Source: Gonatopus flavifemur
Lineage: Eukaryota > Arthropoda > Insecta > Hymenoptera > Dryinidae
Direction: 5' to 3'
Assembly: GCA_018340375.1 (NCBI GenBank)
Contig: JAFFJZ010000013.1
Span: 8,300,001-8,364,000 of the forward strand
Length of the DNA stretch: 64,000 bases
In this document: positions 11,557 through 22,369 of the stretch, piece by piece
Position numbering within the stretch: the first letter of the stretch is position 1
Layout: each line of letters opens with the position of its first letter
The notes under the pieces: model-generated
The model's input: only the letters and a program-made list of their open reading frames with translations
What the model was told of the DNA's origin: nothing
Database searches by the model: none
Program-made: the position numbers and the translations under genes

Positions 11557-11581
11557 GTGCGGTAAAGTTACTTTACCGCAC
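11557..11581. repeat. perfect 12-bp-arm palindrome
   Basis: GTGCGGTAAAGT, a single T, then its exact reverse complement. A further ACTTTACCGCACT follows at 11588-11600, so two or three terminal-repeat-like copies sit head to head. It could be two abutting element ends or a protein-binding site. Confidence 0.75.
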
Positions 11582-11708
11582 TCTTAGTACTTTACCGCAC
11601 TGGTCTGACTACCGTGTGGAAATCAGTCATTTTGCGCACGCAACACAGGCTTGGAAAATCGAACTTTGCGCACAGTGTTAGGAAAAAAGTATTTTGCAGA
11701 CGTATCTA

Positions 11709-12707
11709 TTGGGTATGAGAATAAGCTTCCGCCCTTTTTCAAGCAAAGTTGATCTTTGTTCAAACAATGGATTATTACATGATGTTATTCAAAGTATGCA
11801 CTATTGGAAGCGACCACTTTTGCCCATCTTCCAGGCGGCATACTGATTACTCGAAGAAAGAAGCAGGTTCTTTTGACTCGATCCATTCATTGAGTCATTT
11901 TTCGACACTTTCGCAAGAAGTAAACCGCTCTCCAGTAAGGGCTGATTGCATAGATCGAAGTAGATGATAATCCGAAGGCGCAATGTCTGGGGAATACGGC
12001 GGGTGGGGAAAGATTTCCCAATTCACTCCTTCCAAATATTCTCTAACAGGTTGAGCAACATGTGGCCTAGCATTATCATGCAGCAAGATAAGTTTATCAT
12101 GTTGACCGTCCCATTCCGGTCGTTTTTCTTTTAGAGTTCAATTCAAACGTATTAGCTGTAATCTGTAGCGATCGCCAGTGATTGTTACCTGCTTTTTGGA
12201 CCATTCCCATCTTGTGCAAGCGTTTACTGACGGTCGACCTGTCAACACCCAACTCTTCAGACAACTCATCTAGGGTTCGACATGCATCTTCATTCAATAA
12301 TTGTTCCAGTTCTACATCTTCGAATTTTTTCGGTGCCCCTCCGCGTTCTTTATCACTCACGTCAGAATTGCCACTTTGGAATCGTCGAAACCACTCTTTA
12401 CAAGTTGTATTAGACGGAGCGTGATTACCATAAATATTGCACAGTACACGATACGTTTCAGCGGCACTTTTCTTCGAAATAGAATAATGAAGCATAACTT
12501 CCCGCAAATGCTGTTTTGTCGGGACAAACGTTGTCATTTTGGACACCAGAAAAAAAATTATTTCTACGCTTGTAACAAATGTGAACTACCGCAATCGACA
12601 CCTTACATATACACTTCCAAATCACAAGTATAGCACTTGAGTGAACTCAAAAATAGTATCACCAGCAACACTTTTTCAAGAGGGCGGAAACTTATTCCCA
12701 TCCCCAA
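11709..12707 (-). mobile_element. mariner element with internal deletion (999 bp)
   Basis: Terminal repeats TTGGGTATGAGAATAAGCTT and the complement of TTGGGGATGGGAATAAGTTT lie directly inside TA dinucleotides (11707-11708 and 12708-12709), the expected mariner target duplication. At 999 bp it is about 0.3 kb short of a usual full-length mariner, matching the missing central part of the transposase. Confidence 0.9.
11801..12537 (-). pseudogene. mariner DD34D transposase, central deletion
   Basis: The ATG at 12535-12537 opens an N-terminal part with the paired helix-turn-helix of mariner transposases (REVMLHYSISKKSAAETYR, then CKEWFRRFQSGNSDV and LDELSEELGVDRSTVSKRL). The frame is lost near 12100, just after the linker. 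It resumes at 12086 with LLHDNARPHVAQ and HPPYSPDIAPSDYHLL, whose aspartates are 34 residues apart (DD34D). The segment with the first catalytic Asp is missing. Downstream, TGA replaces the Trp codon in SVEKWLNEW near 11897, and a frameshift near 11850 precedes the last exposed block, PGRWAKVVASNSAYFE. It cannot make an active enzyme. Confidence 0.9.
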
Positions 12708-12717
12708 TAAAAGAAAC

Positions 12718-13090
12718 TTATATGACCCATACATAATTCATACATAATACATACATAATCCATATATGATCCATATATGAAAACGTGTAGAATCATACAT
12801 AATCCATATATAATCCATATACAATATATATATGACCATATATGGTCCATATATAATGCATATATAATCCATGTATGGAGAATATTCAATATATGACAGC
12901 ATTTTTTTCATATGTGCAAGATCTTGCATTCATGGGTCATTTATGGATTACATATGAATTATATATGGGTCATATATGGGACATACATGGATTCAATATG
13001 TATTATGTAGGGATTATATATGGCCATATATGAATTTTATATGGATCACATATGATTTTTATATGTTCTTATATGATTCATTCTTACTAG
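12718..13090. repeat. ATATGGATTATATATGG foldback array
   Basis: The left half is built from ATACATAATCCATATATG-like words and the right half from their complements (CATATATGGATTACATATG). The centre is near 12910. It is a degenerate short-word foldback rather than a long unique-arm hairpin. Confidence 0.65.
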
Positions 13091-13180
13091 GGATTGAACT
13101 CCATAACATGGACCATAACCTCATTGGGAAAATCCCCGAAACCTCTAAATACCGCTACAGAATCTCATATATTCTCATAA

Positions 13181-13466
13181 CCCAGATAACACACGGAGAA
13201 TTCTCCTTCAAGAGCAAGAATAGAACTCTTCGAGAATTCTTTTCGAACTAATGAATTCATATAGAGCTCTGGAGGAGTTAAATCTGTCGGACATTAACAA
13301 GCTCTTTGAGAATATCAGAAGTACTGTTTGAGTACTCTCAAAGAACTTGTCAATGTCCGACAGATTGAACTCCTTCAGAGCTCTATATGAATTCATTAGT
13401 TCGAAAAGAATTCTGGAAGAGTTCTATTCCTGCTCTTGAAAAAGAATTCTCCGTGTGTTATCTGGG
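13181..13466. mobile_element. 286-bp near-perfect hairpin, CCCAGATAACACACGG ends
   Basis: Arms of about 130 bp pair with few mismatches, from CCCAGATAACACACGGAG / CTCCGTGTGTTATCTGGG through GAATTCATATAGAGCTCTG to CTGTCGGACATT / AATGTCCGACAG. The loop is near 13320. Non-coding; related by its ends to several CCCAGATAGCA elements in the window. Confidence 0.9.
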
Positions 13467-13983
13467 GAGATTTCATCAGGTTCTATAGTGGTATGTGGAC
13501 ACTTGTTTATTCAATTGGATGAGACTCTTGAGTTCTTATGATATTTTTTCGAAAGAGGAGAGGCACCCTTTCACAATAGTATGTAGTCGACTGGTCTAAA
13601 CTATGGAACATGTGGAGAGCGCTGATTCCAGTATCGTATAGGGTTGAGTCAAGGGACATTTTTGGTGAAATGGATTTTGGGTACCTGAAAGATTCATATG
13701 TTTATTGGGATATAGCAACATAATTCAAACAACATGAAAATGCAGAAGACAATTCAATAAAAGTACTCCTTGTACGAAAACCTAAAAAATATGTAAATAT
13801 GCATAGCTGTGAGCATAGACTAAGCAAAACTGAACGGCAGGTAAAAATTCAGTGCATTCTTATGTTCCTTATTTTTATACTCATTCATTTGTATATACAA
13901 ATCTCTTTCAAAAAGATTTGGAATAAAATCATTCAATATGAAATGTAATTTCAGTTTCTCACACTAAAACTGATATTCTTCAG

Positions 13984-14117
13984 AAACTGTGATGCAGTTC
14001 TCGCGAGGAAGCCCTACCAACGTTGAGAGTAAGATGAAGAGATGGTTACAATACGCATCCGATAGGATAAAAAATAAGAATTCAGCGGAAAACAAGGAAC
14101 AATTAGAATATTATTAG
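13984..14117 (+). CDS. possible terminal exon of an unknown gene
   Basis: An acceptor-like TTCTTCAG ends at 13983. It opens a frame that includes an ATG (13992) and runs 41 codons to TAG (14115-14117), reading MQFSRGSPTNVESKMKRWLQ and on to NKEQLEYY. An AATAAA at 14181-14186 lies 64 bases after the stop. The composition is basic and helical, unlike the random AT-rich frames around it. I do not recognise the protein and found no convincing upstream exon. It could be the 3' exon of a gene to the left or a short intronless gene. Confidence 0.35.
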
Positions 14118-14180
14118 TGATTAACCTTTTATGCTGCACAGTTTCAGATTATTTTTTGGCTTCACAATTATTATTTTTTC

Positions 14181-14186
14181 AATAAA
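14181..14186 (+). terminator. AATAAA polyadenylation signal (candidate)
   Basis: First AATAAA after the candidate terminal exon at 13984-14117, at a plausible distance. Confidence 0.4.
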
Positions 14187-14199
14187 AGTGAGTGAAATT

Positions 14200-15226
14200 T
14201 AATGACCGGAGTATTTGTTAAATATTGTATTCATGTCCAATTGATTCGTTAGGAAACTATAATTCAATATAATCAAATCATGAGATAATGTCCGCTTCCG
14301 AGAAAGGACGGATTGAATTCCAAAAAATCGAATGAGATCTAATTGAATCTATTTAGATGAAAAAAAGGAATGAGGTAGATCTCCTCAGATGTAAATGATG
14401 TACAGGGCAACCAAAAACATGCAACAGCTTTTTTTTTATTCTGCATCTGACGGACAGATAGTTGTGATATTTATCCATTTCAGATCAAAATGACCCTTTT
14501 AAGCCACATTTGTTAGAACATACTTTTGCATATTTTATATTTTAGTGCATATGATAGCATATTTCATAGATGTCTGCATGTTTTGGTATATTTTGTGAGA
14601 AAGTGCATATTTCAGCATATTTGCGGGATTTAGTTTATTTGCAGATTTTGTAAAAAGGAGCAGAGTATGATATATAATCCTGCAATGAAGAAAAAGGAAA
14701 TGGGTGTATGAAACGTGAGAGGACCTATACAGTGCTACCATATTATAATCGCACCTACCGAATACGATGAGTCATTCATACTTTCTTCCCTGGCATAAAA
14801 TCTGACGATTTACGGTGAATCTGGTCCAAGACGATTCAAAGACTACCATTGTGGAAGATGTGATTGATAAAATCATTTGAAATGTTGAGGGCGCTGAAAA
14901 ATTTGTGTTAAAAAAAATATTCTCTCAAGGAAGGATTAACTGTTTGTAATAGATGAATTATTGGCAATATAATTATCGTTTTATAATGAACTGTATGGAA
15001 AATGTTCAGAAATAAAAGTTATAATACTGCAGGACCCTCAACTCCTGCATCATGGGATCACTGATTCAAAGCGTATTTCTCTGGTCTCTTCTACTACAGT
15101 GAGTTCTGATACTCAAAACAGTATATGTGGCAAAGAGAATAATATGCCTAGAACATGAAATCATATTTTTGAATATGCCAGGCAGGTTGAAATCACGTAA
15201 CTTATTGAATTTTATATTTTTTTCAG
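14200..15226. other. gene-free stretch
   Basis: No exon with both splice signals or a start is convincing here. TACAGGGCAACCAAAAACATG (14400) resembles a transposon end, and GCATATTT-type words recur at 14520-14640. The promoter or first exon of the gene at 15418 could lie here, but I see no clear signal. Confidence 0.4.
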
Positions 15227-15344
15227 ATAAATGAACATTCAGTCATCAAATGTTGAAGATAATGACAGTTTTTCCAGTTGTCAGTTATCTTCTCCCAATT
15301 CTTCAGTTCAATCACAAAAATCACTTACGGAAGATTTCTAACAG
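15227..15344 (+). pseudogene. degenerate upstream copy of the duplicated exon
   Basis: After an acceptor TTTTTTTCAG ending 15226 comes text resembling the downstream repeated exons (GAACATTC near the start, TCTCCC...TCAGTTCAA near the end) and a donor CAG|GTTAAT at 15345. Read in phase with exon 2, the ATG at 15231 gives MNIQSSNVEDNDSFSSCQLS, but the penultimate codon before the donor is TAA (15339-15341). Other phases are stopped earlier. It is either a dead copy, a non-coding 5' exon, or an assembly or allele difference (CAA to TAA). Confidence 0.5.
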
Positions 15345-15417
15345 GTTAATTGATTCACATTTTGGGTTTTCTTTGATTTCACCTTGATTAGTAACAGTTG
15401 TCCTCATTTCATTCTAG

Positions 15418-16934
15418 GATATTGAACATCCGGATAATGAACAGGCGGATTCAAATGAATGTTATTCCACAAAAATATGTACTGTGTATCAAAAGCTACT
15501 TGAAATCCATTCTGAGGTAGTTCATTGTTTGCATATTCGTCATTCTGTTGAATTGAATTTTCATTCGTTATATTTATTATTGTTTGATTTTAGAGTACTG
15601 AACATTCTGACAACGAGAATAGAGTTAACGAGATAGATTTAAATCAATGCCATTCCCTAAGTCAACGTCTCGATTCTCCACGTTTGAACCAAAACTTCGT
15701 TCAGAAGCAACCTGAGGTACTTCATTGTTTTAAAACTCATTATTGTACTGAATTTAATCTTTATTCGTTGTCTATGATTATTTTATTGTAGAGTACTCAA
15801 CATTCTGACACCGAAGATAAAAATAACGATTTGGGTTCGAATCCATGTCATTCCTCAAATCCTTCTATGGATTCTCCACGCACTTTGGATAAAAGTTTTG
15901 GTCAGAAGCAGCCTGAGGTAGTTTTATTATTTCCACACTCATGATTGTATTGAATCTAATATTCATTCGTTATGTATCATTATTTTATTTGAGAGTACTC
16001 AACATTCTGACACCGAAAATGAAAATAACGATTTGGATTCGCATCAATTTCATTCTTCGAACACTTGTGTCGATTCTCCATGTACTTCGCCAAAAAAATC
16101 AGTTCAGACCCAACGTCAGGTAGCTTGTTGTTTCCATACTTATGTTTGTATTGAGTCTAATATTCATTCGTTATATATCACTATTTTATATATGTCACAA
16201 AATTGTTGAACGAATTCTAAACGTATCGGGTTTGATTTTATTGCAAACTCAGATGTGATATTACTATTTCATTGCCAGCAGATTACTAGTCCTTCAGATT
16301 CTGATGATGATTGTTTGAATTCATCGTCGAAGGCAAAAGAGCGTAGAAAAAGAACGTGCGGTTTAAACAAGTTAATAACAAAAAAATTCAAACAGCTGGG
16401 AACTTCGATTGTACACAAAGTGGTCAAACATCTAGAGAAGTTCTCAAATAATAATATTGGCCAAGAGGATGATGCCGATGTAACAGAAGAGATCGGTTCG
16501 CAAGTACCTAATGAACATGGAAAAGTATGTAAACCATTATTACAATTTCAGTTCTCGCACTTTGTACATCATATTATCACTTCTCATTCCGTACTGAAAA
16601 TTTCATTTATTGATTCATCTATGTAACACATTATACTCATGATGAAATCACATCACTTATATATTCAATTCCAACAAATTTTCAGGTTCTGGTGCTACCT
16701 GGCGTTGAAATGGATTTTATAATTTATTTGAAAGCGATCAACGCATCAAACATGAAAAAAAGGATCAATCTTATCGTGCGGGGTTATTGGCCAGATGAAA
16801 TACGAAATAACATTTGTACTCGAAAATCCAAAAAATTCCCAAATATGACACTAATGACATCACAGGAGTTGAGAAACTTCATTAGTAAGCATCAACAATC
16901 CTTTTCAGTGAACAAAATCGCTCATACGTGTTGA
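15418..16934 (+). CDS. multi-exon gene with tandemly duplicated Ser/Asp/Glu-rich exons
   Basis: Six exons join in phase 0 into 321 codons plus stop: 15418-15516, 15594-15716, 15792-15917, 15994-16119, 16282-16524 and 16686-16934. All junctions are GT-AG. Exons 3 and 4 of this model (15792, 15994) both begin STQHSDTE and the one before (15594) begins STEHSDNE. They have 41-42 codons, carry DSP motifs and end in QKQPE or QTQRQ. The 75-77 bp introns between them are similar too, so the unit duplicated was exon plus intron (about 200 bp). The 81-codon exon is acidic then basic (SDSDDDCLN, KERRKRTCG, a helical KKFKQLGTSIVHKVVKHLEKF). The last exon (VLVLPGVEMDFIIYL, INLIVRGYWPDEIRN, SQELRNFISKHQQ) has a predicted compact helical fold that faintly recalls a BEN domain; that is a guess. 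Start codon unidentified: no ATG precedes the SMDSPR of the third exon, apart from the broken copy at 15231. Function unknown. Confidence 0.7.
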
Positions 16935-17044
16935 TCACAGAATTGTTGTTTCACATTTCAAGATGATGCTTATAATGAATGTATATTTGAAAATTTACAG
17001 ATATAAGTTTGAACATGCAAAAAGGCAAAAAATTGCCTGCACGG

Positions 17045-17050
17045 AATAAA
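17045..17050 (+). terminator. AATAAA polyadenylation signal
   Basis: First AATAAA after the stop codon of the exon-duplication gene, 110 bases downstream. Confidence 0.55.
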
Positions 17051-17099
17051 AGTAATCCTTTTTTTAAATGCTAAAAAGTGGATTCAAACCGCATTGAAA

Positions 17100-17850
17100 T
17101 CAGATAGGTATGCTAAAAAGGTACAAAGTAAGAACTCCTAGGCAGATTGAAGTGTATGATGTATACATAATCAATTATTGAAACTTTGTTAAGGTTGGAA
17201 ATGTTTCTTTTTCTTTTTAATGATTTATGTCAAATTTTATCTTGCATTACTATTCTACATTGCATCGAATGTCTGATGCACTAAAACGCATCTTTCATTT
17301 CTTAATTATTTGGACAAGGTTTATTTCTTAATTATTTGATTCACGATTATTATCATTTTATTTCGAAATTTAGTTCCACTTAGAATCCAAAAGTATTAAT
17401 ATCCTACTCCAAAGACTGAGTGATATTCTTTGTGATATATATTGTGATATTCTCAATTTGATTGAATTCGAAAAGTATAATACATGAACATATTTTGTTT
17501 TATTTTAATAATTTTTAGGATAATTAGAATTATTCGCATACTCGAGAGTATAGTTTCCCTTAGTGGATAAAAGAGAAAAGTGTAATTTTATGCATCAAGT
17601 ACATACTTAACGTCGGAACGCTAGTCATTTTGTATTGACCAGTTTCTTAGAAAACTATCGAGTAAATTCGTTCAAACTGAGTTTTTGAAGATTCTGTGAG
17701 CCATGAAAAATATTGAGAAACTGGATTTTACGAATTTGTTCAATATTTTTCGAATAAAGTGACTAATACGAAATAACTAGTATGCAACGCGGATATTTTT
17801 TTGAAAGAATAAAAATGTATAATTTTTTGTTATGAAAAAAATATAATATG
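17100..17850. other. gene-free AT-rich stretch
   Basis: No coding signal, hairpin or repeat stands out. Confidence 0.5.
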
Positions 17851-17851
17851 A

Positions 17852-18079
17852 GGTAGATGACCCCATTTATGAACGCGACCCCTTTAATGAACGTTTTGGT
17901 TTTTGATTCATAGTACTTTTCATTTAGTGCTTTAATTTCATCCAAGCATGACTGACTGGATACTAAATCAACCGCTGTTATGTAAATAAATTCAGAATAA
18001 TATGCCATAGGAAAGATATAATGGATAAACGATTGTTCGCTAATGGGGGTTAAGGTGTTCATTAATGGGGCCTGTCACC
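17852..18079. mobile_element. MITE with GGTnnnnGnCCCCATTnATGAAC ends
   Basis: GACCCCATTTATGAACGCGACCCC at the left pairs with GGGGGTTAAGGTGTTCATTAATGGGGCC at the right. About 228 bp, non-coding. Confidence 0.6.
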
Positions 18080-18534
18080 TTAATTCATCATTTTTTATTG
18101 TTAATGGATAGAAAAATATATGTTGTATTGAACCAATATTATTGAACAGGGTCATAATAAAAATTGAGTTTATTGGAAATTGGTGGAGCAGCTGATTATT
18201 AAATCATTTCAATCAAATCACCCACCAGATGGTATTTTTCTATCTTTTCGATGAGACCAACCGACATGTGATTGGATAACATGTTTTTTGTGGATTTTTC
18301 GAGTTCCGGTTATTTACGCCAAAATGATCGGACAACAAACCAGTACGAAGTTGACATTGGTGGTGATTTATTTGTGGTTCTGTGAAACATCACTGCGATC
18401 CAATCAAAACCGATTCTCCTGGTCTTTTTTGAGCAGCCTATTGTAGGAAATCACCGACATATGAACAGAACAGCGTATCCTCTACAAAAGTCTATTTGTA
18501 ATTGAGATGTTGGAAATGATTGGAACATGACTTG

Positions 18535-19440
18535 ATCAAATCATTGATCCAACAGTGCGTCATCAGTCACTTGGATGGAATGAACCAAAACATGACCAAA
18601 TAAGTTTTTTGGTGATTTTGGTAGGTTGATGCCGAAAAATCACAAAAATATGACCGGAAACACCGTTTTGGGTGGGTGAGCCCCCAATACACCGAATCCT
18701 GTTTGCATCGAATGCTCATTGCACCAAAAATTCATATTCCGAACGTCGACGGACCGAACGTGCATTATGCCAAATCCAATCAGATCTGTCATTCTTGTGG
18801 AATCCACAAGCAATTGCCGTTTTCACCAAATCGAATTCATTTGGCGCAAACATTTTTCGGTCTATCAGCGTTCGGAATATGAATTTTCGGTGCAATGAGC
18901 ATTCGGTGCAAAGAGGATTTGGTGTATCGGGGGCCCACCTTTTGAGTGCAATGGTTGATTTACGGTTGATAAATGACCGAAATTTGACCCAATCGAATGC
19001 GTAATTCAATGGTGGGTTTTCAGTCATTTGGATTGAATGAACCGAAACATGACCGAATTAATTTGCTCGTCAGTTTGGCAGGTGGGTGCCGAAAAATCAC
19101 CGAAATATGACCGAAGAAAGCGTGTCGGGTGCAACGGTTAGTTTACGGTTGGTTTATGGAAAATGACCGAAATTTGACCCAATCGAATGCGTAATTTAAT
19201 GGTGGGTTTTCAGTCATTTGGATTAAATAAACCGAAACATGACCGAATTGATTTGCTGGCCAGTTTGGCAGGTTGGTGCCGAAAAATCACTGAAATATGA
19301 CTGAAAACAGCGTGTCGGGTGCAATGGTTAATTTACGGTTGGTTTATAGAAAATGACCGAAATTTGATCCAAAGAATTCATGCTCATGTTTCGCAATTCC
19401 AAAAAAAATGGGTAATTCTTTAGTCGCTGTTCGGTCCAAA
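18535..19440. repeat. 190-bp satellite rich in GACCGAAA
   Basis: The landmark AAATGACCGAAATTTGA recurs at 18971, 19161 and 19351, exactly 190 bp apart. Units contain GTGGGTTTTCAGTCATTTGGATT, GAACCGAAACATGACC and GGTGCCGAAAAATCAC. A further, more diverged unit precedes the inserted element at 18671, and traces extend left to about 18230. Confidence 0.85.
18671..18939. mobile_element. hairpin MITE inserted in the 190-bp satellite
   Basis: GGTGGGTGAGCCCCC/GGGGGCCCACC tips and AATACACCGAATCC / GGATTTGGTGTAT, CATTGCACC / GGTGCAATG, CGAACG / CGTTCG pairs form 269 bp of arms. It interrupts a satellite monomer (the GTGTCGGGTGCAATGG step) and so is younger than the array. Confidence 0.8.
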
Positions 19441-20269
19441 AAATTCACAAATTGACCGCTATTTTTCGGTCATTTTCCGGTCAACTAGGTCCGCTAGGGT
19501 AGGTAAGTGCAAATGTCCCGGTCAATTCTATTCATGTGCACCATGCGACGTACTGGGAAGGGTTCAATAAAGGTTTCCATAACGTTGCGCGATGCTGCGC
19601 ACACGTTTTTAGATGTTAGTTTTCATGAAAGTACTTTAGGGAATCATTTTGAGAACGGTCCGTAATAGATGAGAGGAATGTATTGAGAATGTATTCGAGG
19701 GCGTCCGAAATGCTGGTACTCTCAGCATTTGGAAAATCTACTCCTCGGGGACCAAGACACGCAGAACCAAGTGCACGCGTTCAAAACGTTCAGAAAACAT
19801 TCTGTTGTGTCTGGGTGGCTCTTTGAGAATTCTTCTCTCGATCGGATTGTAATACTTTTGAAAGTTATTGCGAAATTTCTGAAGAGTTCTCTGATACTGG
19901 ATAATGGTCCAATAGTGGACCAAAATCTTCAGTGTTCAGCGATGGCATACACGGCACGAGCATGTTTCAAATGAACTTTCATCATGTCAATTCCGAAAGA
20001 ATTCGTGATGAACTCTTGAAAATTCTTCAAGAATTCTTTCTAAATATCAAAAATTCATGAACAATCCATTCTGAACTGGAATAACGCGGACTCTTGAAGA
20101 ATCCCACGATGAATTTATAAAGAATTCTTTATGAACAAATCAGGACCAGAGTGCTATATGGGGCTGCTCCTAGTTGAAACCACCTTGTTGAAAATAATAA
20201 GGGGAAGTGTTATATTTGTTGAACTAATTTTAGTCTGACGAGTTTAATCACGTGGTTCCTGGACTCTTT

Positions 20270-21074
20270 GTAATACATGCACGCAGGAAATCCGCGAGAT
20301 ATTACCCGAAGAGAACATGAAGCTTCAGCGAACGTTCAGATCAGATGTGTATAGATCGGGCCGAAGGTTCATTAGAGCTAACTTTTAGATTCACAAACGT
20401 TTGACAAAGGTTCTACGGACGTTGAAATGTCCGCCTTGAAATACGTTCAGGAAACATAGATGGAACGTTCGCTGAAGGTTCATTGAAGGTTCGACGAAGC
20501 TTCACGAAAATATCTATACTTATATTAATTTTGATCAATTTATATGAAGAATGAATCAATTACAAACATAAATTATTATAAATTAATCTAAGTATAGATA
20601 TTTTTGTGAAGCTTTCTCAAACCTTCGATGAACCTTCAATGAACATTCCATCTATGTTTCCTGAAAGTATTTTGACGCGGACATTTCAACGTTCGTTGTA
20701 CCTTTGACAAACGTTTGTGAATCTAAAAGTTAGCTTTCATGAACCTCCGATCCGATCTATACAGATCTAATCTGAACGTTCGCTGAAGCTTCATGTTCTC
20801 TTCGGGTACATCGATCAACCTTTCCGCGACTTTCCATCTCGCGATTGTGTGATTTTCTATCCGGACTGCTTAGAAAAAAAATTACAACATCCAAGAACAT
20901 AAATCTCAAATTTCGGTGATATTATTCCACCGTGAAGTTGGAGATCTCAAACCAAGGAATTTGGTGATAAAAAATCATTAATCGGTTGATTTTGTTCCAC
21001 GTCAATTGCGAGATGAGAAGTCACGAAAGGTTAGGTGACGTAATGTCTCGCGGGTTCCCTGTGTTTGTATTATC
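20270..21074. mobile_element. outer foldback element around 20304-20807
   Basis: GTAATACATGCACGCAGGAAATCCGCGAGATATTAC at the left has a diverged reverse complement at 21037-21074 (GTAATGTCTCGCGGGTTCCCTGTGTTTGTATTA). The inner hairpin sits against the left end, so either one composite element or an insertion into an older one. Confidence 0.5.
20304..20807. mobile_element. 504-bp long-armed hairpin, ACCCGAAGAGAACATGAAGC ends
   Basis: Arms of about 235 bp pair almost continuously: ACCCGAAGAGAACATGAAGC / GCTTCATGTTCTCTTCGGGT, GAACGTTCAGAT / ATCTGAACGTTC, CACAAACGTTTG, ACGTTGAAATGTCCGC / GCGGACATTTCAACGT, GAAACATAGATGGAA / TTCCATCTATGTTTC. The loop is about 20540-20580. Non-coding. The FGF-like words AACGTTC and GGACATTTCAACGTT recur in 24641-24806. 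Confidence 0.9.
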
Positions 21075-21640
21075 ATTATTATTTTTTATCTCGAACAGCA
21101 CCACACAACAGCACACAAGTTTGGGATGAATTCATACAAAACTCTTTCTGAATACGATAGGAACTGCTGTGCTATTTGGGATGAGAATGCAATCTTTCTC
21201 AATTAAAATTCATAGTATTCTAGCTTGATCGTTACGAAACGATACAAATTCTTCCGTTTATGTTCACTTGATGAAAACATCTGAATAATAATGCAGAAAT
21301 GGACATTTTCTGAGTTTCCATTCCACATTAATATCTCATCTGGTCATGAAATTTCATCAAATTGAGAATAAGTAGTCATTATTTTCCTGGAAGTTTACAG
21401 AACATCTGATGAAAATTCATTTTATGACTATGAAAGCCCAAACATTGCAATTATATTCGAATAATATTGAAGATTAGTATTTCATGAATTAGTTTATGAT
21501 TTATAACATAGTGACATGATATGTCGCATGTATTTACTGCGTCAATGATGACCCTGGTGAAAACTTCCGCTCGTCGGAAGCGAACTTTGAAACAAATGAA
21601 GTGTAAAATGTTTCAATTCCCGCTCCTTTCGCGTTTAGAT

Positions 21641-22359
21641 CCCAGACAGCACCGAAAGTTCCCAAAACGTTTCAAAAACGTGTCCATAGTCCCATAGATG
21701 TTGGTTCCCAAAAGTGTATTCCCTAAACATTTTGAGAAAATTCATTCAATGTGCTGGAAAATACGTTTTGAGGACATTGTTGACAAATGCTATGGTACTT
21801 TTTTAGAACGTTCTCGAAACGTCATATGAAAACTAATTATTTTATCTCTAGCCTATACAAATTTATATTTATAGTTTTACTAAGGACAAGAGCATTGAAC
21901 AACAATAAAAGTATGTTTTGTATTGAATGTTTGAAAATATTTCATTTCAACAGTTCGAAACTATTGACAAAATATAAATTATCAAGAATTAAGTCAATCT
22001 TTTGAGATTCACATCACCTTGAAATTGGCGCGGAACAAAATTTTATTATATGCGATGTATTAAAAGGATGCAAATGTAATTTGTCAGATCCATCGATACA
22101 GGCTTCACCGCAGTTCATTTGCATCGGCTCCAAATGGAGAATATTGGAAGATTTGACAAAAGTTTGAACATTAACAAATTCTCAATTTCAATGTCTCATA
22201 AACATTCCATGGAAACCTAAATAAAACTATACCAGACATTCGTACATCCCTGGTATATACATGCGATGTTTCTTGAACGTCCCGAAACATTTTCAGAACA
22301 TTCCAATGTTTCAGAAGACGTTCCGAGGATGTTGATAGAACCTCCCGGTGCTGTATGGG
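21641..22359. mobile_element. 719-bp element with CCCAGACAGCACCG ends
   Basis: CCCAGACAGCACCGAAAGTTC at the left faces GAACCTCCCGGTGCTGTATGGG at the right. The flanks inside are rich in CGAAACG/CGTTTC and GAACGT words, while the middle (21830-22200) is single-copy AT-rich sequence. No transposase; belongs to the CCCAnAYAGCA-ended group. Confidence 0.65.
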
Positions 22360-22369
22360 ATACTGTTTC

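Noticed and set aside
15000..15060. Helitron-like end near CCTGCAGGA/CTCCTGCAT
   Set aside because: No 5' TC end, no CTRRT terminus with a supporting hairpin and no helicase remnant.
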